Shown in pieces: positions 16,106-24,063 of a stretch of 64,000 bases of DNA (within the stretch, counting starts at the first letter, position 1; each line of letters opens with the position of its first letter). Source of the DNA: Solwaraspora sp. WMMD406. Lineage in GTDB: Bacteria > Actinomycetota > Actinomycetes > Mycobacteriales > Micromonosporaceae. Both the position numbers and the translations under genes were made by a program. The notes beneath the pieces are model-generated. The model was not told the DNA's origin. It was given only the letters and a program-made list of their open reading frames with translations, and made no database searches. The DNA is taken from NCBI RefSeq assembly GCF_029626025.1, contig NZ_JARUBF010000001.1, positions 1 to 64,000 of the forward strand. The letters are read 5' to 3'.

Positions 16106-17095
16106 ATGCCGAAAAAGCGCACGCCTCGCCAGCGCCTCGCCGCCCAACAGCGAGCACGTCTACAGAGACGTGAACTGGCCAGGCAGGAGAAGTTCCGGGA
16201 GCAACACACCCGAAAGGTCCTGGAGCGCCAGGGAGACCCCCGGTTCGTCCAGCGCACACGGCACCCGGACGGCGCCGCGACCCTCACCTGGGACAGCGAA
16301 TCCGATCTGGGCCAGGAGATGCGCGAAGGGTTCCAGGCCCAGCGCGAGGCGTTCCGCGCGAAGTTCGGCCGAGACCCGGGACCCGAAGATCCGGTGTTCT
16401 TCGACCCGGACGCGGACGAGCCCACCCCGATGGGCAAGCGGCACTGGGACGAGGGCATGACCGCGATGATCGCCGCCGCCGAGGAAACCGGGGTCGATCC
16501 GGCGTTCATCCACGCCTGGCGGGAGGTCGGCTACATCGTCACCAGCGAAAACGAGCACCTGTTCAGCGCGACCGAGGTACAGGCCTACCTCGACGCCGTC
16601 GCCCGACACCGAGGCGACGAGGATGATGAGGAGATCGACTTCGCGAACAGCGTCGAGTTCGGCGCCGAGGGCCTCCGTGAACTCGTCAACGAGACGATCG
16701 GCATTGCGTCGGACGAGCCCGCCTGGCGGATCCCGGAGGCACTCGAAGCGGCCGACGACCCGGAGGCCGCCGGGCTGGCCGCCAGCACCATGATCGCGGT
16801 GCTGATGATGTGGCTGACCGGGGCGAAAGAGGAAGCGAACGGCGACATAGCTGGTCCGGCGATGGAGTGGATCCGGGAGCATCTGGGAGGCGAGGCGGCC
16901 GACTATGCCTTCCAACTCGCCGGCCTCCTGGGCAGTCCTCTCGCGCCGAACACCACAGTCGATGAAGCCTTCAAGCGGTTGGGCGACGTGTTCCTGCCCG
17001 CGTTGGTGTGGCTCGCGGCGGGCATGGTCGCGACACAGGCGGACGGCGACGTGGAGTGGCTCAGCCAGTTCGACCCCGAGCCCGAAGCGAATTGA
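16106..17095 (+). CDS. conserved hypothetical protein with basic N-terminus
   Basis: The protein has 329 residues. The first 45 are strongly basic and helical (KKRTPRQRLAAQQRARLQRR), like a nucleic-acid- or ribosome-binding tail. The rest is acidic: a Glu/Asp-rich patch (EDDEEIDF, about 172-180) precedes two helical blocks, one of them hydrophobic (MIAVLMMWLTG, about 231-242) but too short and isolated to be a firm membrane span. I do not recognise the family. It has normal GC content and lies between two IS-damaged loci. Confidence 0.65.
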   Translation: MPKKRTPRQRLAAQQRARLQRRELARQEKFREQHTRKVLERQGDPRFVQRTRHPDGAATLTWDSESDLGQEMREGFQAQREAFRAKFGRDPGPEDPVFFDPDADEPTPMGKRHWDEGMTAMIAAAEETGVDPAFIHAWREVGYIVTSENEHLFSATEVQAYLDAVARHRGDEDDEEIDFANSVEFGAEGLRELVNETIGIASDEPAWRIPEALEAADDPEAAGLAASTMIAVLMMWLTGAKEEANGDIAGPAMEWIREHLGGEAADYAFQLAGLLGSPLAPNTTVDEAFKRLGDVFLPALVWLAAGMVATQADGDVEWLSQFDPEPEAN

Positions 17096-17183
17096 ATTGC
17101 GGCACCGACGGCATCGGCGGCCGTCCTGAGGTGATCAGGAGATGCCGAATGTGCTGCGGCGTGATCTGTTCTCGCAGGCGTTG

Positions 17184-18020
17184 TCAGTCGAGTATGTAGT
17201 GCTCCCCAACGTCGTAGATAAGCCACTCGCAAACGGCGTCGGGAATCTGCCATGGTCGGGTGAGCATCAGTCTTCGGACTATTGCAAGGTCGGTGCCTGA
17301 GGGTGGTGCCGGTATCGGCTTGCCTCTCCAGACGCGGTGGTCGGGATTATCGAGCGCGGCGAACACGGCGTCCACGTGCGATGCGTACCCTGGCTTTCCC
17401 CACCATCCAGTCGCCCACGCGATGCTGAAAACTGCCGGGCCGTAGAGGACCGAACGAGGGTCGTACTTGTCCATACATAAAAGTGCGTAACTGGCCGCGC
17501 CTGCTACTTCTTTTTCGTAGTCGGCGAGTTCGGACTCTGGCGTGACATCTTCTGGCACATCACATTCCGGATGGGCCCGCGCGTTGGACAGCGTCTGGGC
17601 CACTACATCATAGAGGGTGTTGCCGGTGACGAGAACCCGCTTCGGGTTGGTGAACCAGCGGTACAGGCGATAGACAACCACTTCTAGGGAGTCAGGGTCG
17701 GCCCCGGCTACATCCGTCATGCTACGGACGCCCTGCTGCCGGCACCAGGTCTTCAACCGCTCACGGACTCTTGACGTGCTGTGGGTGTTAACTCGATACA
17801 TGTCCATGTCGGACAGGGCACCGATGTTAGCCCCCGCATGCCAGTCCTCTACCTTGGTGTTCCGCCACCATAGAGCCGTAATGCCGACAGCTGCCATGTC
17901 GACCATCTGGGCAAGGTTGTCGGGCTCGAACCCATGGTTGGCTAACATTTCCCGCAGAACATCAGGGGACGGGTACCTCTCTTCATCGGTGGACGTTTCG
18001 TCCAGTTCGGGACTGCTCAT
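17184..18020 (-). CDS. hypothetical protein, partner of the interrupted nucleotidyltransferase
   Basis: This 278-residue soluble protein comes from noticeably less GC-rich DNA than its surroundings, a sign of transfer. It is Trp-rich (ALWWRNTKVEDWHAG, YRLYRWF, WATGWWGKPGY) and helical, with no motif I can name. It starts 51 bp after the end of the GSx-DxD nucleotidyltransferase gene on the same strand, so the two probably formed one operon before IS66 entered. Paired nucleotidyltransferase and partner genes are common among toxin-antitoxin and defence modules, but its role here is unknown. Confidence 0.65.
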   Translation of the reverse strand: MSSPELDETSTDEERYPSPDVLREMLANHGFEPDNLAQMVDMAAVGITALWWRNTKVEDWHAGANIGALSDMDMYRVNTHSTSRVRERLKTWCRQQGVRSMTDVAGADPDSLEVVVYRLYRWFTNPKRVLVTGNTLYDVVAQTLSNARAHPECDVPEDVTPESELADYEKEVAGAASYALLCMDKYDPRSVLYGPAVFSIAWATGWWGKPGYASHVDAVFAALDNPDHRVWRGKPIPAPPSGTDLAIVRRLMLTRPWQIPDAVCEWLIYDVGEHYILD

Positions 18021-18071
18021 GGTTCGGGTACCCTCCGGCGGCGGAATGCTGGTGCGAGATTTCGGGCGTAT

Positions 18072-18353
18072 CTAGAACGGATGAACCATCGCGTCGGGCC
18101 TTGGCTGAATGGCGAGTTTATCGTTTTGAACATCGTATACCAGGCGATAGCGGTCGGTGATCAGCTTGACGTCCTCGTTGGTTATATTGATCACCGGACT
18201 GCGATTTTTGAGCAGCATGATCAGCTCGCGCCCAGGCCAGCCGAGTTTGTCAATAAAACGGCTGAACCGCCGACCGCTCTGGGTCGCGTATTCGCGGGCC
18301 CGTTGTGACCACTCGCCACTTTCCACTCTACGTACTACCTCCATAGCCAGATC
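18072..18353 (-). pseudogene. 3' half of a GSx-DxD nucleotidyltransferase gene cut by IS66
   Basis: The last 90 or so codons (beginning Met-Glu-Val-Val-Arg-Arg, ending Ala-Met-Val-His-Pro-Phe) follow the left 8-bp target copy. Removing the IS66 element and one copy of GCCAGATC joins it in frame to 19875-20290, giving a protein of about 229 residues. A frame entering from the element adds foreign residues upstream and is not native. Confidence 0.85.
18346..18353. repeat. IS66 target-site duplication, left copy
   Basis: GCCAGATC, identical to 19875-19882. Confidence 0.9.
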
Positions 18354-19874
18354 GTGACTGGATAGGTTCCTGATCCCGGTGGTGCTGTCTGCTGTGGAGG
18401 CTGGTAGGTTGACCAGCCATGCCCGCCGATCCGCCGCCGTCGTATGACGAGCTGCTGGCGTTGAACGCCGGGCTGGCAGCACGGCTGGAGCAGGCGCTGA
18501 CGCGGATCGCTGAGCTTGAGGCCCGGTTGAAGCAGTCGTCTGCCAACTCGTCGAAACCGCCGTCGAGCGACGGGCTGGCCAAACCGGCGCCGAAGTCGCT
18601 GCGGGGCCGTTCGGGTCGCCGGCCGGGCCGTCCCACCGGCGGCGAGGGCACCACCCTGTCCCAGGTGGCGGATCCGGACGTGATCGTCCGGCATGTGCCG
18701 GACACCTGTGGCGGCTGCGGAGGCGGCCTGACCGACCCGGCCGAGGTGACGGTCACCCGCCGGCAGGTGTTCGACATCCCCCAGCCTCGGGTCGTGGTGA
18801 CCGAGCACCAGATCGTCACCGTCGCCTGCCGGTGCGGGCACCACACCACCGCCGCGACACCCGTCGGGGCCACCGCGCCCGCCGTCTACGGACCACGGAT
18901 CGCCGCGATCGGCGTCTACCTGCTCCACGGACAGTTCCTGTCCATCGGCCGCACCGCCGACGCGATCCGTGACCTGTTCGGCCTGCCCGTCGCGGCGGCC
19001 ACCATCACCGCCTGGGTCACCCGCACCGCCCTCGGCGTCATCGACACGGTGCTCCCCGTCATCCGTGACCGCGTCCGACACGCCCCGGTCGCGCACTTCG
19101 ACGAGACCGGCATGCGCGTCGACGGCCGCCTCGCCTGGCTGCACTCCGCCTCCACACCCACCGACGTGCTCCTCACCGTGCACCGCCGGCGCGGCACCGC
19201 CGGAATGGACGACGCCGGCGTGCTGCCCGCCTTCACCGGCACCGCCGTGCACGACGCGTGGGCCCCGTACGACACCTACACCGACGCGGTCCACGCCCTG
19301 TGCAACGCCCACGTGCTGCGGGAACTGGTCTACGTGGTCGACACCGCCACCGGACAGGTCGCCGACCTCGCCGGCCAGGCCGCCGCGGCCCTGCGGCAAC
19401 TGAACCACCTGACGGTCACGGCCCGCGCCGACGGCGGTGAACCCGACCCGGCCGACCTCGCCGAACAGACCCACCTGCTGCGCTCGGCCGTCGTACTCGG
19501 CGCCGAGGCCACCGCCGACCGCACCGACAAGCTGCACCGCAAGTACCACGCCCTGTTCGTGCGGCTACGGGACCGACGCGCCGACTACCTGCGGTTCCTC
19601 ACCGACCCGGCCGTCCCGTTCGACAACAACCCGGCCGAGCGGACCATCCGCATGCCGAAACTCCGGATCAAGGTCTCCGGCAGTATGCGCACCATGACCG
19701 GAGCCGAACACTTCGCCGCGATCCGCAGCTACACCGCCACCGCCACCCGACACGGCATCAACATGCTCGACGCACTCACCCGAGCCGCCGCCGGCAGCCC
19801 CTGGATTCCCACAACCACCTGACCCACCTCGCGCGCTTGCGGTATTCCAAGGTCCCACGCACCTATCCAGTCAC
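18354..19874. mobile_element. IS66-family insertion sequence (single-gene type)
   Basis: The element is 1521 bp with perfect 14-bp inverted ends (GTGACTGGATAGGT and its complement) and an 8-bp target duplication GCCAGATC at 18346-18353 and 19875-19882, the length typical of IS66. It encodes only the TnpC-type transposase; tnpA and tnpB are absent, as in the ISBst12-like branch. The complete ends and exact target repeat indicate a recent insertion. Confidence 0.93.
18419..19822 (+). CDS. IS66-family transposase (TnpC)
   Basis: The transposase has 467 residues. A leucine-zipper-like helix (about 10-40) is followed by the conserved SSKPPSSDG block (44-52), a zinc-binding pair CGGC (97-100) and CRCGHH (137-142), and the DDE domain beginning at HFDETGMRVDG (Asp228). 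The later conserved blocks CNAHVLREL and FDNNPAERTIRMPK carry the remaining catalytic acidic residues. It is intact in length and motifs. Confidence 0.93.
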   Translation: MPADPPPSYDELLALNAGLAARLEQALTRIAELEARLKQSSANSSKPPSSDGLAKPAPKSLRGRSGRRPGRPTGGEGTTLSQVADPDVIVRHVPDTCGGCGGGLTDPAEVTVTRRQVFDIPQPRVVVTEHQIVTVACRCGHHTTAATPVGATAPAVYGPRIAAIGVYLLHGQFLSIGRTADAIRDLFGLPVAAATITAWVTRTALGVIDTVLPVIRDRVRHAPVAHFDETGMRVDGRLAWLHSASTPTDVLLTVHRRRGTAGMDDAGVLPAFTGTAVHDAWAPYDTYTDAVHALCNAHVLRELVYVVDTATGQVADLAGQAAAALRQLNHLTVTARADGGEPDPADLAEQTHLLRSAVVLGAEATADRTDKLHRKYHALFVRLRDRRADYLRFLTDPAVPFDNNPAERTIRMPKLRIKVSGSMRTMTGAEHFAAIRSYTATATRHGINMLDALTRAAAGSPWIPTTT

Positions 19875-19882
19875 GCCAGATC
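19875..19882. repeat. IS66 target-site duplication, right copy
   Basis: GCCAGATC, identical to 18346-18353. Confidence 0.9.
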
Positions 19883-20290
19883 GAGGTCACCGAGCTGCTC
19901 CTGTTTTACGTCTAGGAAGCTGCCAAAAACCACAAGTTTGGTTACTGTCAGCAACTTGTGTGGGTCGGAGTTATATTCTCGTACTCGCACTACAGTTGAC
20001 TCCAGGTGCCGTCCGGCCGTTGAGCGACTGATCGGCTTCCGAAAGGTAGCCTGCGCGAGCGCGTTCCCGCGCACCGTCGTGATCCACTGCGCCTCGCCGC
20101 TAGAGTGCTCGCTTCTGGCCAGGTAGCCCGCCGTGCAGAGTTTCGCGAGATGAGCGATCGCCTCATCCTCCGAAACGCCGAGAACCTGTGCCGCCCGCCA
20201 GGCGCCAGTGTCGTCCCGATAGGACCGCATCAGATCTCTCGCCGCTACCGCAGATAGGCCCTCGATCATTTCGTTCTTGTTGATGAGCAC
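19875..20290 (-). pseudogene. 5' half of a GSx-DxD nucleotidyltransferase with winged-helix domain
   Basis: There are 139 codons from GTG 20290 to a stop created by the element. Residues 1-85 look like a winged helix-turn-helix (GAWRAAQVLGVSEDEAIAHLAKLC...GYLARSE). The MNT-type catalytic signature then appears at the truncation: VVFGSFLDVKQEQLGDLDLA, i.e. Gly-Ser followed by Asp-x-Asp. The rest of the enzyme is at 18072-18353. The family transfers nucleotides to proteins or RNA and often acts as an antitoxin or in abortive infection. DNA here is lower in GC than average. Confidence 0.82.
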
Positions 20291-20643
20291 CGTGCCTCAC
20301 GCTCCAGTACTAACGTCGAGCATCAAAGTCATCCTGCCATACCCCAAGGATCGACACCGGCCAGAAAGATGATCTTGCCCTGGCCCGCGACCTACGGCGA
20401 TTGTCGGAAGGTTGCGGGAGGGTGGAGCGCAATTGTGGGCGATACGGATATATGCGATGGGTCATAGCTAGGCAGCAAGCCAGGAGGTCACGCGGAGCGG
20501 TTCCGGCATGACGAGATGTCACGCCCAGGAGGTCGATGACCAGAGGCGAGATGGAGGGACGCTCCCACGCCTGACTATCGGGTCGACCGGGACAGGTCGG
20601 ATTGAATAACGATCCGGCCTGTCCCGGATAGTGCTGTTGAGCC
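20291..20643. other. intergenic stretch with a terminator hairpin only
   Basis: Open frames here lack coding bias. The only structure seen is the stem-loop at 20587-20627, beside the end of the next gene. Confidence 0.5.
20587..20627 (-). terminator. strong stem-loop downstream of the 20644-21642 gene
   Basis: Two 16-nt arms (CCGGGACAGGTCGGAT and its complement with one mismatch) enclose a 9-nt loop. It starts 17 bp after the stop codon of the minus-strand gene. There is no clear U-tract, as is common in actinobacterial terminators. Confidence 0.7.
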
Positions 20644-21642
20644 CTATTTGTGCGAGTCGTCTCGGCTGGTAACGATGAGGCCGGTACCGGGCAGCGGGTC
20701 GCCGACCGGTGTGGTGGCCCAGGCTTCGTGTTGGCTGGTGCCGGCGGCGCTGAGGTTGAGTAGTTGCACGAGGTCGGCGATGCCGGGCGCGGTAGGCAGA
20801 TCGCAGATAACGACCGCGCTGCCGGTCGAGTCGCCGCTGTCTTCGTCGTCGGGATCGTCCGGTTCCCACCGACCCAGGTGAATGTTCCACCCGTGCGGAT
20901 GCCTCCCGCCGGGTACGGGGCTGTCAATTGACAGGTAGTAGCTGTCTCCCCATGACGGGTCGTCGAGGATCGACAGCGCCGATACGTCCAGCATCGCCTC
21001 CTGATTGTCGGTCAGTCGGTAGGCGCTCAGGAGTGCCCGCAGCCCTTCGGCACCTTCGGCTAGAGCCGTATCGGTAGCGCCTTCCTCGAGTCGATCAAGC
21101 GACTCCCGGGTCAACGTGTTGAGTTGGGACATGCCCCCCTCGTAAGCGACGAACGGGAGTGAGTGCTCCCACGATCGCTGCACCGGTATCGCAGGTTCGA
21201 CGTTCTCGCTGTAATAGAGCACCTCGGCGCGCAGGTCGCGGGCCTCGGTCTGTAGTTCCTGGGTGATGGCGAGTTGGACCGGGGCTGGGGCCTCGTTGAG
21301 TGCTTGGTCGAGATCGGTGAACGCGGTGTGCAGTTCGAACATGACTAGCTCGTACCAGAGGCTGTGGGTGCCGACGAGCAGGCCCGCCCGTGCCGCCGGG
21401 TCGATCAACGTGTCCAAGTGGCCGGTCGGGTAGCCGCTCAAGCTGTTGCCACGCCGGTCGTAGACGCACAGCGGGAGTGTGGCGCAGGCGGAGATGCGGT
21501 TGAGCGCGTCAACAATCCTTCGGGCGAGCATGGGTTCGTCACAGCTGGTGACGGTGGTGCTGGCGGTGTCGTCGTCGGGGGTGCGGTAGGAGGCTAGGAC
21601 CTGGGTCTTTCCGCGGTTCGGGTGGGTGGAGTAGATGGTCAC
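20644..21642 (-). CDS. hypothetical protein, acidic
   Basis: The protein has 332 residues and is strongly acidic, especially the Asp-rich patch EPDDPDDEDSGDSTG near residue 270. There is no signal peptide or membrane segment. Visible pieces include MLARRIVDALNRISAC (about 38-53), PLCVYDRRGNSLSGYPTGHLDTLID and a helical middle (LQTEARDLRAEVLYYSENVE). I do not recognise it. It lies downstream of an integrase remnant on the same strand, suggesting cargo of a decayed integrative element. A hairpin closes it. Confidence 0.65.
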   Translation of the reverse strand: MTIYSTHPNRGKTQVLASYRTPDDDTASTTVTSCDEPMLARRIVDALNRISACATLPLCVYDRRGNSLSGYPTGHLDTLIDPAARAGLLVGTHSLWYELVMFELHTAFTDLDQALNEAPAPVQLAITQELQTEARDLRAEVLYYSENVEPAIPVQRSWEHSLPFVAYEGGMSQLNTLTRESLDRLEEGATDTALAEGAEGLRALLSAYRLTDNQEAMLDVSALSILDDPSWGDSYYLSIDSPVPGGRHPHGWNIHLGRWEPDDPDDEDSGDSTGSAVVICDLPTAPGIADLVQLLNLSAAGTSQHEAWATTPVGDPLPGTGLIVTSRDDSHK

Positions 21643-21825
21643 GTTGGCGCGTCCTTTCGCATGACGGCCCGCAGGCGGTCAAGGCGTGGTGCACGGATTG
21701 GGAGGCGGTGGCGAGGGCGCGGTCCGACGCTCCATGCCTCGACAAGTGATCCGCGGTGGTTCAGGTACAGCCCGAACTCCATGCGTAACCATGAGTATAG
21801 TCGCATCATATCGCGGCGGACTTGC

Positions 21826-21997
21826 GCCGTCGGGGCGGGTGAACACGTACCCGGTGTCGGTCCACGCCTTGCCGTCGGCGGTGGTCCCGGTCCGCTGGTC
21901 GAGTTGGCGGCGGCGGTGCGCCCGCAGCACCCGGATGGTGGGCCTGTCCAGGGCGACCGCCCCCGCCCGGCCGCGGTCTTGGATTCGCCCCACAAAG
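21826..21997 (-). pseudogene. tyrosine recombinase (integrase) fragment
   Basis: The minus strand shows VALDRPTIRVLRAHRRRQL, then AWTDTGYVFTRPDG, the conserved middle of actinobacterial phage/ICE tyrosine integrases. A preceding KTAAGR motif is in another frame, so at least one frameshift is present. The catalytic C-terminal box (His-x-x-Arg ... Tyr) is absent. It is a relic of an integrative element near the Mrr-like gene. Confidence 0.7.
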
Positions 21998-22033
21998 CCG
22001 CACTTCACAGGCCACGACCGAGTTTCCGAACGG

Positions 22034-22816
22034 TCAGGCTCGGGCTGCCCGGAATCGCAGTTGACTAATACGTCGGGCCGCGCTCTTCGTCGGCCGATGA
22101 TGATCCAGCGGATCGGGAACCGCCCCCACTCGCGTGTCCCGCTTCTGGCGCAAGCGCCGGAGCATCTCGCCTTTCTGATCTTGATAGGGGTGATGCTCAG
22201 AGGAGACGTACTCGGCCGCGGGAGTCAGCGGGTCGTCCGGTCCTCGTCGCTGCTGCCAGGCCGCAGAGGGGTATCTTCGGGGCTGTTCGCCGGGTTGGCT
22301 TTCCTGGTTGGTGCCTGTCGCCGCCGACGGTTCGGTGGTCCGGCTCCTTTGCCGCTGCCGTTGCGGCTCTGTCGGGCTCGCCGCTGGATGGGAACGCTGC
22401 TCGCCCATGCGACTGCCGTCCCTGGCCATCTGGAAGATCCGCCGAGCAGCGCTACTAACAGGAATGATCATCCCGTCTGCCGGAGAGTAGACAAAGGCAG
22501 CCATCCCTACCTGCTCGGCGTAGGACAACGCGGCCGGCGTGTAGCGGTTGTTCACAAAGAAGTAGAGCGTGCCCGGACGGTTGGCTCGCGCGCCCGCGAG
22601 CTCGCGGAGCGGCCGTGGACCGATTGGCTTTCCGTACCATTTGACCTGCGCGAAGGCGCCCATCGCGATGGCGTCGATGCCTCCGTCGGCACCTGGCTTC
22701 GTCGGACGTGCGTCACGGTGGCCGAGCCACTTCATCCAAGCCACGGCGTTCGCCTCGGCGGCGGCCCAATCCTCGACCTGTCGCGGCGGCGGTGCGCCCT
22801 CCGGTCGGCCCTCCAT
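22034..22816 (-). CDS. Mrr-like restriction endonuclease
   Basis: The protein has 260 residues; ATG 22816 follows a GGAGAGGGG site. The N-terminal 115 residues are an Mrr_cat/PD-(D/E)XK domain: helix WAAAEANAVAWMKWLGH, then PGADGGIDAIAMGAFAQVKWY with the catalytic Asp and Gln-x-Lys, then LYFFVNNRYTPAALSYAEQVGMAAFVY. The rest is a Gln/Arg/Pro-rich, probably disordered tail that may be degraded. It would cleave modified or foreign DNA. It stands beside an integrase remnant, with no methyltransferase, as expected for a type IV enzyme. Confidence 0.75.
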   Translation of the reverse strand: MEGRPEGAPPPRQVEDWAAAEANAVAWMKWLGHRDARPTKPGADGGIDAIAMGAFAQVKWYGKPIGPRPLRELAGARANRPGTLYFFVNNRYTPAALSYAEQVGMAAFVYSPADGMIIPVSSAARRIFQMARDGSRMGEQRSHPAASPTEPQRQRQRSRTTEPSAATGTNQESQPGEQPRRYPSAAWQQRRGPDDPLTPAAEYVSSEHHPYQDQKGEMLRRLRQKRDTRVGAVPDPLDHHRPTKSAARRISQLRFRAARA

Positions 22817-22935
22817 CCCCGCCCCTCTCCTGTGCTGGTCGTGGAACGGTAGCAGGGCGCCGATGATCGCGGCTTCCTCCTTGGTCCGCCGTCATTTCAT
22901 GGCACCCGGCATAGCGCCCACGTTCGGTTGAGGCC

Positions 22936-23088
22936 ATGACGTCGGCGCAGTTGGCGATCCTGCTTTACCCGGCCCTCATTGTCGGCAAGTCCTATCGCTT
23001 CAACCGCGCCGGCGGTGAGCGCCAGTGCAGCGAGAACTGGATGGTGGGTATGTGGCAAAGCGAGCCCCGCTGCATCCCCTGTGCCTGA
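22936..23088 (+). CDS. possible 50-residue Cys-containing peptide
   Basis: ATG to TGA with reasonable G/C bias at third positions. It has a short hydrophobic N-terminus (LAILLYPALIVG) and a second half with Cys-x(n)-Cys-x-x-Cys spacing (RQCSEN, RCIPC). There is no family match that I know, and only a weak ribosome site. It may be a real small protein or the tail of a decayed gene. Confidence 0.3.
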   Translation: MTSAQLAILLYPALIVGKSYRFNRAGGERQCSENWMVGMWQSEPRCIPCA

Positions 23089-23985
23089 CCTGGTTCTGGC
23101 GGACATCCCGGACCGGGTTCCCTAACGGTCCAAGGTCCAGCCAGCTATTGAGGCTGCCCTCAAGGACAGGACGCTGATCCTCCTGAATCCTCACGGCCCG
23201 GGCTGAGCAGGAGGCGGTAGAGCAGCACCGTGCCTAGTCGCGCAGCAGTTCACCACGTACGAACCTGCGACAGCGTTGACCACGCTGGCTCCGCCGGTCG
23301 TTGCCGTTCAATCTGAGCGAGTTGTCGCCGGTGGGTGGTTCTGACCTGGGATTTCGGGGGTTCACTGGCCTGATTGGAAGATGACATAGGACGGGTGTGC
23401 CCCTACCCCGCACCTGACCCACTTCGAATACAAATACTTACCCGAAGTCGCTGAGATCACTTCAACAATAGGTACAAACACTTCTAGGCGATGACAGGAG
23501 TCGGTGATTTTACCAAGACAGGATCTACAGCAACATTCGAAGTGATTGTTGACGGGAGAGTCAAGAGCACCCGAACGATTGGCCTATCCTAAACAGAAAA
23601 ATAAATGTATCACTCATCGATGCGCAACGCGTGATGATCAGCTACAGGATCGACGGCTTCTTCAATGCCGGCCTCATCGGCCCACACGTCACTACAAGGT
23701 GACGACCGATTCATCCCGAAGGTGTGCCGAATACGGCTTTGGCGCCAGCAGATCAGGACGCATCCGAGGCTGATGGAAGCGTCGTGGAGGTCGAAGTGGC
23801 GGTCCCAGCGGATGGCCAGGCGGCGGCATCACAAACATGATCAACCAAATTTCGACTCTGCCCGGGTCCCACCCCTCCTCCAGCAACGCCCGCCGCATAG
23901 CGTGACGTATGTCGCAGTCCACAGCGACAGCTATGGCTGTGCTTTCGAGCCCGAAATTGGAAAGATCATCAGTGAACTGGGGTAG
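23089..23985. other. gene-poor, partly AT-rich region with transposase debris
   Basis: About 0.9 kb holds no intact gene. Bases about 23,420-23,640 are conspicuously AT-rich for this genome. The IS5-type relic at 23724-23822 is the only coding remnant recognised. It looks like a junction of successive insertions and deletions. Confidence 0.6.
23724..23822 (-). pseudogene. IS5-family transposase C-terminal fragment
   Basis: The minus strand reads RLAIRWDRHFDLHDASISL followed by GCVLICWRQSRIRH. This closely resembles the C-terminal end of actinobacterial IS5-type transposases, where Arg-Leu-Ala-x-Arg-x-Asp is followed by a helix ending Ile-Cys-x-Arg. No other part of the transposase or terminal repeats was found. 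Confidence 0.65.
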
Positions 23986-24063
23986 GTGGCTAGCCGAAGG
24001 GACGGGGAAATCATGCGGCTGATCACGTCCGGCGAGCTGATCGACGACCGGACCACCACGTGA
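23986..24063 (+). pseudogene. probable acyl-CoA dehydrogenase 3' remnant
   Basis: The frame GEIMRLITSGELIDDR ends at a TGA overlapping the start of the next gene. Glu-Ile-Met-Arg-Leu-Ile-x-Ser/Gly-x-x-Leu is the usual C-terminal pattern of acyl-CoA dehydrogenases. The rest of the gene is gone, replaced by the IS debris on the left. The overlap with a 3-hydroxyisobutyryl-CoA hydrolase-like gene suggests an original isobutyryl-CoA dehydrogenase of valine breakdown. The call rests on about 15 residues. Confidence 0.45.
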
